From Planosporangium mesophilum (lineage in GTDB: Bacteria > Actinomycetota > Actinomycetes > Mycobacteriales > Micromonosporaceae), in NCBI RefSeq assembly GCF_016863255.1, contig NZ_BOON01000002.1:186001-250000 (forward strand): DNA of 64,000 bases, given 5' to 3'. Under the pieces are notes generated by a model. It searched no databases, was not told the DNA's origin, and worked only from the letters and a program-made list of their open reading frames with translations. Within the stretch, counting starts at the first letter, position 1, and each line of letters opens with the position of its first letter. A program made the translations under genes and the position numbers. Below, piece by piece: positions 48,754 through 58,020 of the stretch.

Positions 48754-50205
48754 GTGAAGGTTGATGCCGGCCTGCGGCGACTGGCCCTGCGGACGATGCT
48801 CGCCTCCTTTCCCGGCCCCAGCGCGCCGGACTGGGCCACCGAACTGGTCGCCGAGGGCCTCGCGGGCCACGTCCTGTTCGGGTACAACGTGGTCGACCGC
48901 CCCCAGCTCGCCGCTTTGACCACCCAGCTCCGCGCGGCCCGGGCCGACGTGGTGATCGGCATCGACGAGGAGGGCGGCGACGTCACCCGGCTGGCCCACC
49001 GCGAGGGCAGCCCGTACCCCGGCAACGCCGCACTCGGCCTGGTCGACGACGTCGACCTCACCCGACGGGTCTACCGCGCCATCGGTACCGAACTCGCCGA
49101 GGTGGGCGTCAACCTCGACATCGCGCCGACCGTCGACGTCAACACCTCCGACGACAACCCGGTCATCGGTACCCGAAGCTTCGGCGCCGACCCGGTACGC
49201 GTCGCCGCGCACGCCGCCGCGGCCGTGACCGGCCTGCAGGAGGTCGGCGTGGCGGCCTGCGCCAAGCACTTCCCCGGCCACGGCGCGACCGTCGCGGACT
49301 CGCACGTCGAACTGCCGACCGTGCACGCGACCCTGGACCTGCTGCGCACCCGTGAGCTGCCGCCGTTCGCCGCCTCGTTCGCCGCCGGCACCCGGGCGAT
49401 CATGACCGCACACATCCGGGTACCGGCGCTGACCCGGGATGCGCCGGCGACGTTCAGCCGCACCGCCCTGGTCGACCTGCTCCGCGACGAGCTGGGGTTC
49501 ACCGGGGTTGTGATCACCGACGCGCTGGAGATGCGCGGCTCGACCGACCACGCCGGCGGCGTACCACAGGCCGCGGTCCTCGCCCTGGCGGCCGGCTGCG
49601 ACCTGCTCTGCCTCGGCGCCCGGGTGGACGCCGCGCTGGTCGAGGCGACCGCCGCCGCGATCGTGGCCGCGGTCGACGACGGTCGGCTGCCGCTGTCCCG
49701 GGTGGAACAGGCGGCGGAGCGGTCGGCGGCGCTGCCCGCATCGTCGGGTCGGGACTCCGGCTTCAGCGTCGACGACCGGGGCATCGGCTACCCGGCGGCG
49801 AGAGGCGCCGTCCGGGTCGAGGGCTCGGTCGACGGCCTGGCCACTCCCCTGGTCGTCCAGCTGGAGTCCGAGGCGTCCATAGCGGTCGGCCGGGTGCCGT
49901 GGGGCCTCGGACCGCACCTGGACGGTACCGAGCAGCTCCGGGCGGTACCCGCCCACCTGGACCCGCCCGGCCTGGTGACGCGCGCCGCGGGTCGGCCGAT
50001 CGTGTTCGTCGGGCGCAACGTCCACCGCCTGCCCGACGCGGCCGCGCTGGTGGAGGCGGTCGCCGCGACGTACCCGGTCGTCCTGCTCGAGATGGGCTGG
50101 CCGTCGTCGTGGCGGCCTCGCCACGTCCGTGCCTTCGTGACCACGCACGGTGCGAGCCACGCCAACGGGCGGGCCGCGGCCGAGGCGTTGGGCCTGGCGG
50201 CGTAG
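48754..50205 (+). CDS. nagZ: beta-N-acetylhexosaminidase, glycoside hydrolase family 3
   Basis: NagZ removes terminal N-acetylglucosamine from muropeptides or chitin fragments. The 483 residues carry KHFPGHGATVADSH, with the His and Asp of the catalytic dyad loop, and VVITDALEMRG with the nucleophilic aspartate; IGIDEEGGDVTRL is the first barrel motif. No signal peptide is seen, so it is predicted cytosolic, fitting wall recycling. A C-terminal ~150-residue domain follows the barrel. GTG 48754 has AGGGGGAG upstream. The divergent ROK gene is the likely regulator. Confidence 0.9.
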   Translation: MKVDAGLRRLALRTMLASFPGPSAPDWATELVAEGLAGHVLFGYNVVDRPQLAALTTQLRAARADVVIGIDEEGGDVTRLAHREGSPYPGNAALGLVDDVDLTRRVYRAIGTELAEVGVNLDIAPTVDVNTSDDNPVIGTRSFGADPVRVAAHAAAAVTGLQEVGVAACAKHFPGHGATVADSHVELPTVHATLDLLRTRELPPFAASFAAGTRAIMTAHIRVPALTRDAPATFSRTALVDLLRDELGFTGVVITDALEMRGSTDHAGGVPQAAVLALAAGCDLLCLGARVDAALVEATAAAIVAAVDDGRLPLSRVEQAAERSAALPASSGRDSGFSVDDRGIGYPAARGAVRVEGSVDGLATPLVVQLESEASIAVGRVPWGLGPHLDGTEQLRAVPAHLDPPGLVTRAAGRPIVFVGRNVHRLPDAAALVEAVAATYPVVLLEMGWPSSWRPRHVRAFVTTHGASHANGRAAAEALGLAA

Positions 50206-50236
50206 CGGGACACCCGATCCCGTCGTTGCCTCCTAT

Positions 50237-50668
50237 GTGACGACGGTTCGACTCTGGCGCTGGTCTTCGGCCCTGCACCGGCGCGGCCTGCGCCGGCTGG
50301 CGCGCGTGGTGCAGCGGATCAACGGTTTCGTGTACCACAACGACCTGGGCGCGGGCGCCCGCCTGGGCTCAGGCGTGACCCTGGGACACCACGGTCTCGG
50401 CGTGGTCGTACACGACAACGTCGTCCTCGGGGCGCGGGTACACCTGTGGCACAACGTAACGCTGGCCGTACGCGCCAAGCCCGGCTCGGAGCACCGCATC
50501 GTGGTCGGCGACGACGTGATGATCGGAGCAGGCGCGACCGTGATCACGCCTCGGCTCGGGAGTGTCCACATCGGAGCAGGTGCCCGGATCGGGGCCGGTG
50601 CGGTGGTGACGCACGACGTCCCACCCGGGGTGACGGTGGTAGGAGTCCCCGCCGCACAGATCCCATGA
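50237..50668 (+). CDS. hexapeptide-repeat acyltransferase, serine acetyltransferase-like
   Basis: The 143-residue reading from GTG 50237 contains hexapeptide repeats of a left-handed beta helix: ARLGSGVTLGHHGLGVVVHD, NVVLGARVHLWHNVTLAV and VMIGAGATVITPRLGSVHIG, with a catalytic-type histidine in GHHGLG. It resembles the C-terminal half of CysE but lacks its helical N-terminal domain. The acceptor is unknown; a sugar is as likely as serine. It begins 31 bases after nagZ, probably on the same transcript. Confidence 0.78.
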   Translation: MTTVRLWRWSSALHRRGLRRLARVVQRINGFVYHNDLGAGARLGSGVTLGHHGLGVVVHDNVVLGARVHLWHNVTLAVRAKPGSEHRIVVGDDVMIGAGATVITPRLGSVHIGAGARIGAGAVVTHDVPPGVTVVGVPAAQIP

Positions 50669-50674
50669 TCGGAG

Positions 50675-50709
50675 AGGGATTCTCCGTGCTCGGCGCACGG
50701 AGAATCCCT
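50675..50709. terminator. hairpin between the acyltransferase and NAD-glutamate dehydrogenase
   Basis: AGGGATTCTCCGTGC (50675-50689) pairs perfectly over 15 bp with 50695-50709 around a 5-base loop, between two convergent stops. Confidence 0.75.
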
Positions 50710-50727
50710 CAGGATCAGGAGAGGACG

Positions 50728-53700
50728 CTACGCGGCGGCGGTCCGGACCAGGGTGCGGATCTGGCGAAGCAGCACGGACAGCGCCGCCAGATCGGCCCGC
50801 GACTCCTCGAACTCCAGCATCGCGTTGCGGATCCGGGTGATCGAGACCGTGTTGGCCTCCTCCCACTCCTGTACCCGCTGCTCGGCCGCCACGCTGTGAG
50901 ACGTCGCCCCCAGCACCTCGGCGGTCAGGCCGGCCAGGGCCGCGTACAGGTCGTACCGCAGCGCCATCCGGGCCATGGTCTGCCAGCGGTCCTCCCGCGG
51001 CAGCGCCGAGACCTTCGACAGCAGGTGATCGACGCGGAACCGCTCGGACAGCGCGAAGTACACGCCGGCCACCTCGTCGATCGGGCAGCCCGTCGTGTGG
51101 GACGTCTCCACGATGTCGAGCAGCCCGAACGAGTAGATCAGCCGGGTGGCGTGGTCGGCGACCTCCTCCGGCAGGCCGAGCTTGACCAGCCGCTGGACGT
51201 GGTCGCGCAGGGACTGGCGCTCGTTGCCCCGGAACAGGGTGCCCAGCTTCGGGATCAGCGCCGCCACGCCGGTCTGGAACCGGTCGATCTCACCCGGTAC
51301 GTCCAGCGGCGAGCGGCGGCTGGACACCAGCCAGCGCACGGCCCGGTCGAGCAGCCGGCGCAGCTCCAGGTACACGGTGGTCTGCGCCTCGGTGTGCACC
51401 CGCCCGTCCAGCGACTCCACCGACCGCCACAGCTCGCGCAGCCCGTACACCTCGCGGACCACCACGTACGCCCGCAGCACGTCCGCCGCGCTCGCGCCGG
51501 TCTCCTCCATGGCGCGGAAGAAGAACGACGTGCCGCAGCGGTTGACCGCCTCGTTGACCAGCTTGGTCACCACGATCTCGCGGCGCAGTTGGTGCCGGAC
51601 CATCTGGTCGGCGTACCGCTCCCGCAGCGGGGTCGGGAAGTAGGCGACCAGTTCCTCGGTGGTCCACTCCTCGTCGGGCAGGCTCGAGTCGCGCAACTCG
51701 TGCTCGAGGGCGAGCTTCGCGTACGACAGCAGCACGGCGAACTCGGGCGTGGTGAGTCCGACCTCGTGCTCTGCCCGAAGCGCCATCTCCTCGTCGCTGG
51801 GCAGCGCCTCCAGCTCCCGGCTGAGCTCGCCGCGCCGCTCCAGGTCGGCGATGAGCCGCTGGTGTACGGGCAGCAGCGACCTGCTCTGCGCTCGGGCGTT
51901 GCCCAGCGCCCAGGCCTGCTCGTAGTTGTCGCGCAGGACCAGCTCGGCTACCTCGTCGGTCATCTCGGCCAGCAGCTCGTTGCGCTGTTCGAAATCCAGG
52001 TCGGTCCCGCCGAGCAGGATCTTGATGTTGACCTCGTGGTCGGAGCAGTCCACCCCGGCGGAGTTGTCGATGAAGTCGGTGTAGACGTACCCGCCTCGCA
52101 TCGCGAACTCCACCCGGCCCCGCTGGGTGAGCCCCAGGTTGCCGCCCTCACCGACGACCAGGCAGCGCAGGTCCCGGCCGTTGACCCGGACCGCGTCGTT
52201 GGTCTTGTCGCCCACGTCGAGGTGCGACTCGGTACCGGCCTTCACGTACGTGCCGATGCCGCCGTTCCACAGCAGGTCGACCTCGGCGGTGAGGATCGCC
52301 CGGATCAGCTCGACCGGCGACAGCGCCTCGACGGAGACGCCGAGGCCGAGCACCTCCCGCAGCTGCGATGAGATCGGGATCGACTTCGCGGTACGCGGCC
52401 AGACCCCGCCGCCCTTGGAGATCAGCGAGGTGTCGTAGTCGGCCCACGACGAGCGGGGAAGCTCGAACAGCCGGCGCCGCTCCGCGTACGACGTGGCGGC
52501 GTCCGGGTCGGGGTCGACGAAGACGTGCCGGTGGTCGAACGCGGCAACCAGCCGGATGTGCTCGGAGAGCAGCATGCCGTTGCCGAAGACGTCGCCGGAC
52601 ATGTCGCCGACGCCGACGACGGTGAAGTCCTCGGTCTGGATGTCGCGGCCCAGCTCGCGGAAGTGCCGCTTGACCGATTCCCAGGCGCCCCGCGCGGTGA
52701 TGCCCATCTTCTTGTGGTCGTAGCCGGCCGACCCGCCGGAGGCGAACGCGTCGCCCATCCAGAAGCCGCGCTCGAGTGAGATCTCGTTGGCGGTGTCGGA
52801 GAAGCTGGCCGTGCCCTTGTCCGCGGCGACCACCAGGTACGGGTCGTCGCCGTCCTGGCGTACCACGTCGCGCGGCGGGACGACCGTGCCGTCGGCGTCG
52901 AGGTTGTCGGTTACATCCAGGAGAGCTGAAATGAACAGCTTGTAGCAGGTCACCCCCTCGGACAGGTACGCCTCGCGGTCGGTGCTGGAGACGGCCCGCT
53001 TGAGCACGAAGCCGCCCTTCGCGCCGGTCGGCACGATCACCGCGTTCTTGACCATCTGCGCCTTGACCAGCCCGAGGATCTCGGTACGGAAGTCCTCGCG
53101 CCGGTCGGACCAGCGCAGGCCGCCGCGCGCCACCGCGCCGAAGCGCAGGTGTACGCCCTCGAAGCGCGGCGAGTACACGAAGATCTCGTATCTGGGCCGG
53201 GGCGCCGGCAGGTCCGGCACGCGTTGCGGGTCGAGCTTGAAGGCCATGTACGACTTGGGCCGACCGCCGTCGGTGCGCTGGAAGAACGACGTCCGCAGGG
53301 TCGCGTCGATCAGGGTCAGGTACGAGCGCAGGATCCGGTCCTGGTCGAGGCTGGTGACCGCGTCGAGCTGCCGGTTCAGCGCGTCGACGAGCTGCTGGGA
53401 CTGCGCCGCCCGGTCGGAGTCGGACAACTTGAGCCGCGGGTCGAAGCGCGTCTCGAACAGCGCGACCAGCAGCGCCGCGATCCCCGGGTACTGCAGGAAC
53501 GTCTGCTCCGTGTACTCCTGCGAGTAGACCGAGCCGGCCTGGCGCAGGTACTTCGCGTACGCGCGCAGCACCACCACCTGCCGCCAGGTCAGCCCGGCGG
53601 CGAGCACGAGCGCGTTGAACCCGTCGATCTCGGCCTCGCCGCGCCACACCGCCGAGAACGCGTTCTCCATGTGCGGGCGCACGTCGGCCAGGTCGCGGGC

Positions 53701-55791
53701 GCCGGCCGGCACGCTGAGGCCGAAGTCGTACAGGTAGATGGTCGCGTCGTCGCGCCGCACCTCGTACGGGCGCTCGTCGGTCACCCGCACCCCGAGCGAG
53801 TGCAGCACCGGCAGCACGGTCGACAGCATCATCGGCTCGCCGTACCGGAAGACCTTGAACCGGACGTCGTGGTCGTCCTTGCGGCGGCGGAACACGTGCA
53901 TGACCAGTTGACCGGGCTCGTCCAGCAGTTCGAGCTTGGCGATGTCCTTGGCCGCCTCGTGCGGGGTGTGCTCGTCCTTGTACGCGTCGGGCAGCCCCTC
54001 GGTGTACCGGTGGTACAGCTCCTTGGCCTGCTCCTCACCGAGCTTGTGCTCCAGCAGCAGCCGCAGATCGCCGTCCCACAGCCGGGTCGCGTCGGACAGC
54101 TGGCGGGTCAGCGCGTCGGTGTCGACGTCGCGGGGCGGGTTGGTCGGGTCGGTACGCACGATGAAGTGGATCCGCGCGAGGTGCGACTCCGACACCCGGG
54201 TGGTGAAGTCGACCCCGACGCCGTTGAGCTCGCGCAGCAGGATCTCCTGCAGCTTGAGCCGGCTCTGCGTGGTGAACCGGTCCCGGGGCAGGAAGACCAG
54301 GCAGGAGATGAACCGCCCGTACGCGTCCCGGCGCAGGAACAGCCGCAGCTGCCGGCGCCCGGCCATGCGCAGCACGCCCATCACCGTGCGGTACAGCTCC
54401 TCGGTACTGATCTGGAACAGCTCGTCGCGCGGGTAGGTCTCCAGGATCTCCAGCAGGTCCTTGCCGGAGTGGCTGCGCGATGACAGCCCGGAGTGCTGGA
54501 TGACCTCGTTGACCTTGCGCTTGACCACGGGCAGGTCCCGCACGCCGGTGCGGTACGCCGCCGAGGAGAACAGGCCGAGGAAGCGGCGCTCGCCCACCAC
54601 GTTGCCGTCGTGGTCGAACATCTTGAAGCCGATGTAGTCCAGGTAGGCCGACCGGTGCACGGTCGCCCGCGAGTTCGCCTTGGTGATGATCAGCAGGCGC
54701 TTCTCCAGCGCCTTCGCGTACGCCTCGGGCGTCATGGACGACAGCACGCGCGGCGCGGTCCGGTCGGCGCGCAGGATGCCCAGGCCGGTACCGGGTACGG
54801 CCTCCAGGAGTCGATCACCGCTGCCCGACCCGACGAGCCGGTACTCGCGGTACCCGAGGAACGTGAAGTGGTCGTTGACGAGCCAGCGCAGCAGCTCCAC
54901 CGAGTCGCTGATGTCCTTGTCGGGTACCGGGAGCTGGTTCCCGGCCAGGTCGTCGGCGAGCGACAGGGCCTGCCACCGCATCTTCGGCCAGTCCTCGACC
55001 GCCTCCCGCACGTCGGTGAGGACCCGGTTCAGCTCGTTGCTCAGCTCCTGGATGAGGCTCGCGTCGCGGATCCGGTCGATCTCGATCCGCATCCAGCTCT
55101 CGACGACGTCGCCGGGCTCCGCGTCCGCCGGCTCCACGTCGGTGCGGATCTCGAGCAGCGCGCCGAGCGGCTCCCGCCGGACCACGACGAGCGGGTGGGC
55201 GATCAGGTGGATGTCGACCTCCCAGGCCGACAGGGCGGCCGTCACCGAGTCCACCAGGAACGGCATGTCGTCGGTGACGATCTCGATGGCGGTGTGGTCG
55301 GCCGTCTCGTCCGCCGGGGTGATCCGGAGCTTCAACTGTCCGCGCAGCCGCTCACCGGCCAGCTCGCGGTGCGATACGGTCGCGGCCACCAGGTCAGGCG
55401 ACGTGCGCCCGGCCAGCTCCTCGTCGGAGACCAGCCGCCAGTACTGCCCGACCAGCTTGGCCATGCCCCGGTCGCCGGCGCCATCTCCGGCGGCCAGCGC
55501 CATCGCCTCGGTGACCAGCCGCTCGGCATTGGGCAGCGGCCGTTCGACCTCGGTGTCGTCGGTGAGGCTGTTCTCCAGCCGGTGCTCCGGCGCCGCCTTG
55601 CGGACCCCGCGCATCCCCGCCCGTTCGCCGTCGGGTCTCGGCCAGCCCTTTCTCGGATCCGGTTCCGCGTGGAGGCTGGTCACGCCCGATAGCCGGGTCT
55701 CCAGACTCGCCGCTTCGGCATCTCCGGCCAGGGACTGCCTGCCCCTGGAATCGGACATATCATCGACACCCGCCGCAGTGTCGCGGTCCAT
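50728..55791 (-). CDS. gdh: large NAD-specific glutamate dehydrogenase
   Basis: The ~180 kDa class catalyses glutamate + NAD+ to 2-oxoglutarate, ammonia and NADH, mainly in catabolism. At 1687 residues it has the expected size: a long N-terminal region with ACT-like regulatory segments (~120-700) and the catalytic core after ~790, where GGLRWSDRREDFRTEILGLV and KAQMVKNAVIVPTGAKGGFV hold the active-site lysines and GVGDMSGDVFGNGML the NAD-binding loop. ATG 55791 has GAGGGGAG upstream; the open frame extends 28 codons further. It is the largest gene here and is single in its unit. Confidence 0.93.
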   Translation of the reverse strand: MDRDTAAGVDDMSDSRGRQSLAGDAEAASLETRLSGVTSLHAEPDPRKGWPRPDGERAGMRGVRKAAPEHRLENSLTDDTEVERPLPNAERLVTEAMALAAGDGAGDRGMAKLVGQYWRLVSDEELAGRTSPDLVAATVSHRELAGERLRGQLKLRITPADETADHTAIEIVTDDMPFLVDSVTAALSAWEVDIHLIAHPLVVVRREPLGALLEIRTDVEPADAEPGDVVESWMRIEIDRIRDASLIQELSNELNRVLTDVREAVEDWPKMRWQALSLADDLAGNQLPVPDKDISDSVELLRWLVNDHFTFLGYREYRLVGSGSGDRLLEAVPGTGLGILRADRTAPRVLSSMTPEAYAKALEKRLLIITKANSRATVHRSAYLDYIGFKMFDHDGNVVGERRFLGLFSSAAYRTGVRDLPVVKRKVNEVIQHSGLSSRSHSGKDLLEILETYPRDELFQISTEELYRTVMGVLRMAGRRQLRLFLRRDAYGRFISCLVFLPRDRFTTQSRLKLQEILLRELNGVGVDFTTRVSESHLARIHFIVRTDPTNPPRDVDTDALTRQLSDATRLWDGDLRLLLEHKLGEEQAKELYHRYTEGLPDAYKDEHTPHEAAKDIAKLELLDEPGQLVMHVFRRRKDDHDVRFKVFRYGEPMMLSTVLPVLHSLGVRVTDERPYEVRRDDATIYLYDFGLSVPAGARDLADVRPHMENAFSAVWRGEAEIDGFNALVLAAGLTWRQVVVLRAYAKYLRQAGSVYSQEYTEQTFLQYPGIAALLVALFETRFDPRLKLSDSDRAAQSQQLVDALNRQLDAVTSLDQDRILRSYLTLIDATLRTSFFQRTDGGRPKSYMAFKLDPQRVPDLPAPRPRYEIFVYSPRFEGVHLRFGAVARGGLRWSDRREDFRTEILGLVKAQMVKNAVIVPTGAKGGFVLKRAVSSTDREAYLSEGVTCYKLFISALLDVTDNLDADGTVVPPRDVVRQDGDDPYLVVAADKGTASFSDTANEISLERGFWMGDAFASGGSAGYDHKKMGITARGAWESVKRHFRELGRDIQTEDFTVVGVGDMSGDVFGNGMLLSEHIRLVAAFDHRHVFVDPDPDAATSYAERRRLFELPRSSWADYDTSLISKGGGVWPRTAKSIPISSQLREVLGLGVSVEALSPVELIRAILTAEVDLLWNGGIGTYVKAGTESHLDVGDKTNDAVRVNGRDLRCLVVGEGGNLGLTQRGRVEFAMRGGYVYTDFIDNSAGVDCSDHEVNIKILLGGTDLDFEQRNELLAEMTDEVAELVLRDNYEQAWALGNARAQSRSLLPVHQRLIADLERRGELSRELEALPSDEEMALRAEHEVGLTTPEFAVLLSYAKLALEHELRDSSLPDEEWTTEELVAYFPTPLRERYADQMVRHQLRREIVVTKLVNEAVNRCGTSFFFRAMEETGASAADVLRAYVVVREVYGLRELWRSVESLDGRVHTEAQTTVYLELRRLLDRAVRWLVSSRRSPLDVPGEIDRFQTGVAALIPKLGTLFRGNERQSLRDHVQRLVKLGLPEEVADHATRLIYSFGLLDIVETSHTTGCPIDEVAGVYFALSERFRVDHLLSKVSALPREDRWQTMARMALRYDLYAALAGLTAEVLGATSHSVAAEQRVQEWEEANTVSITRIRNAMLEFEESRADLAALSVLLRQIRTLVRTAAA

Positions 55792-56052
55792 GCGCGCACT
55801 CCCCTCGCCCCCACCACGCTGTGGGGAACCGTCTGTGACCAGACTAGGGCGTGGCTGGCGCCCTACCTGATTCACCTGACTGTGATCCCACCATCAGGCC
55901 GGCTGGTATGACCAATCGGTCGGTGAACCGTCATCGTATGGCCGACACAAACCCCTTATGGCCGGAAAGTACCAGTGCGCAGATCACCCGTTGTGCCGGA
56001 GAATGCCGGACCGAAGCCCCGTGCGGGGACGTCCACTGGGGAAGGACAGTCG

Positions 56053-57948
56053 ATGCCACGACGCCGGATGGCCTGCCTCATCGGCCTCACCATGCTCACC
56101 GCCGGCCTGAACGCCTGCTCGTCGACGCCCCCCGACGGCACGCTGCGCGCGTTCGGCGAGGCCCTGGCCCGGGGCGACTTCGGCAACCTCAAGGTGACGG
56201 ACAGCGCCGGCCGGCCCGTCACCAAGGAGATGCTCGGCAAGATCGAGGGTGACCTCGCGGGCAGGAAGCCGACGATCAAGGTGGGCAACCCGGTCGTCAA
56301 GGGCGATTCCGCCACCGCGACGATCACCTACGCGTGGCCGGTCGGCACCGGCGTGACCTGGGAGTACAAGAGCGTCGTCAAGGCCAGGAAGGACTCCGAC
56401 GACAAGTGGCAGGTCTACTTCGACCCGGCCACCCTGCACCCCGACCTCACCGCCGACGGCAAGATCGCCATCAAGCACACCGCCGCCGACCGGGGCAACA
56501 TCCTGGACGGCGCGGGCGCCCCGATCACCAGCAGACAAAAGATCATCACGGTACGGGTGCAGCCGAAAGAGGTGAACGACGTCGACGGCACCGTGCGGGT
56601 CCTCGACGCCGCCCTCAAGTCGATCAAGGGCGACATCGGCGACGTCGACCTGAGCCAGTTGCCGCAGGAGATCAAGGCGGGCGGCACGGCTGCGATCGAC
56701 GTCATCTCGCTGCGGGAACCGGCCTACAACCGGATCCGCGGCACCATCCACGATCTGGCCGGGCTGTACTTCGGGGAGAGCTTCCGGACGCTCGCGCCCA
56801 CGCCGACGTTCGCGAAGGCCCTCCTCGGTCGCGTCGGTGACGTGACCAAGGAGGTCATGGACTCCAACCCGGGCAAGTACCAGATCGGTGACCAGGTCGG
56901 GCTCGGCGGCCTGCAGCAGCAGTACGACGACCTCCTCGCCGGCTCGCCGGGCGTCTCCGTGGCGATCCCCGGCAAGGACCCCAGCGTCGCCGACAAGGTG
57001 CTCTTCGCCGCCGACCCCAAGCCGGGCGCGGCACTGAAGACCACGCTCGACCCGAAGGCGCAGAACGCCGCGGACGCCGCACTCGCCGGCCAGCCCAACC
57101 GGTCGGCCATCGTCGCCGTCAGGATCAGCGACGGGGCCATGCTCGCCGTCGCCAACGGCCCGAACGGCGGGGACCTCAACCTCGCCCTCACCGGGCAGGT
57201 GCCGCCCGGCTCCACGTTCAAGACCGTTACGGCGCTCGGCGTACTGGAGAACGGCGGGGCAGGTGTCAACACGGTCGTACCGTGCCCGAAGGAGTACACC
57301 GCCCCGGGCGGCGCACCGATCCACAACGCGCACGACTTCGTCCTGGGTGACGTGCCGCTGCACGTCGACTTCGCGCAGTCGTGCAACACCGCGTTCGCGC
57401 AGCTGGGGGCGAAGTTCGGCGCCGACGGCCTGGCGGCGGTCGCGAAGACGGTCGGCATCGGCGTCCCGTGGGACCTCGGCACCCCGGTGTACAGCGGCAG
57501 CGTGGCGACCGGCGCCGACCCCGCCGAGCAGGCGGCGGCGGCGTTCGGGCAGGGCAGGACGCAGGTCTCACCGGCGGCCCTGGCTGGCGCTGCGGCAGGG
57601 ATCGCGCGCGGCCAGTGGCAGCAGCCGAAGCTGATCATCGATCCGGCGCCGAAGCAGCCGGCCCAGCCGGGCCCGCAGCTCAAGCCGGACTCGCTGGCCG
57701 GGTTGAAGCAGATGATGCGGGAGGTCGTCACCGACGGCACGGCGTCGTCGATCAAGAACACGCCCGGGGCGCCGATCTACGGCAAGACCGGCACCGCCGA
57801 GTACGACAACAACGACCCGAACAAGACGCACTCGTGGTTCATGGGCTTCCGGGGTGACGTGGCGTTCGCCGTGTTCGTCGAGAACGGCGGCCTGAGCAGC
57901 GACGCCGCCGTGCCCATCGCGGGCCGGTTCTGCGCCGCGCTCGGCTGA
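56053..57948 (+). CDS. class B penicillin-binding protein with MecA_N domain, lipoprotein
   Basis: A transpeptidase that cross-links peptidoglycan. The 631 residues begin MPRRRMACLIGLTMLTAGLN and lipobox cysteine AC. An NTF2-like MecA N-terminal domain (~30-145) and a dimerisation domain follow. The active-site motifs are intact: STFK (Ser387, Lys390), SCN (443-445) and KTG at Lys578. Many actinomycetes carry such MecA-type proteins; beta-lactam tolerance is possible but not shown. ATG 56053 with GAAGGA upstream is preferred over 55975. It is divergent from the glutamate dehydrogenase gene. Confidence 0.9.
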   Translation: MPRRRMACLIGLTMLTAGLNACSSTPPDGTLRAFGEALARGDFGNLKVTDSAGRPVTKEMLGKIEGDLAGRKPTIKVGNPVVKGDSATATITYAWPVGTGVTWEYKSVVKARKDSDDKWQVYFDPATLHPDLTADGKIAIKHTAADRGNILDGAGAPITSRQKIITVRVQPKEVNDVDGTVRVLDAALKSIKGDIGDVDLSQLPQEIKAGGTAAIDVISLREPAYNRIRGTIHDLAGLYFGESFRTLAPTPTFAKALLGRVGDVTKEVMDSNPGKYQIGDQVGLGGLQQQYDDLLAGSPGVSVAIPGKDPSVADKVLFAADPKPGAALKTTLDPKAQNAADAALAGQPNRSAIVAVRISDGAMLAVANGPNGGDLNLALTGQVPPGSTFKTVTALGVLENGGAGVNTVVPCPKEYTAPGGAPIHNAHDFVLGDVPLHVDFAQSCNTAFAQLGAKFGADGLAAVAKTVGIGVPWDLGTPVYSGSVATGADPAEQAAAAFGQGRTQVSPAALAGAAAGIARGQWQQPKLIIDPAPKQPAQPGPQLKPDSLAGLKQMMREVVTDGTASSIKNTPGAPIYGKTGTAEYDNNDPNKTHSWFMGFRGDVAFAVFVENGGLSSDAAVPIAGRFCAALG

Positions 57949-57966
57949 GCGGGACCTCCTCGCGAA

Positions 57967-58010
57967 TCTTGGACACCTGACGGGCCCACAACCCCGCCAG
58001 GTGTCCAAGA
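57967..58010. terminator. TTGGACAC-type hairpin between the PBP and arginase-family genes
   Basis: TCTTGGACACCTGACGGG (57967-57984) pairs with 57993-58010, one mismatch, around an 8-base loop. It closes a convergent pair and shares the TTGGACAC core with hairpins at 23588 and 45182. Confidence 0.8.
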
Positions 58011-58020
58011 CCGCGGAGGG

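Noticed and set aside
50446-52371. A 641-codon open frame on the plus strand
   Set aside because: It is antisense to the NAD-glutamate dehydrogenase gene, which has clear family motifs; the plus-strand product is low complexity.
55880-55960. Possible TetR-type operator (ACCAATCGGTCGGT) between glutamate dehydrogenase and the PBP gene
   Set aside because: The symmetry is weak and shifting the centre gives no better match; not enough to call a site.
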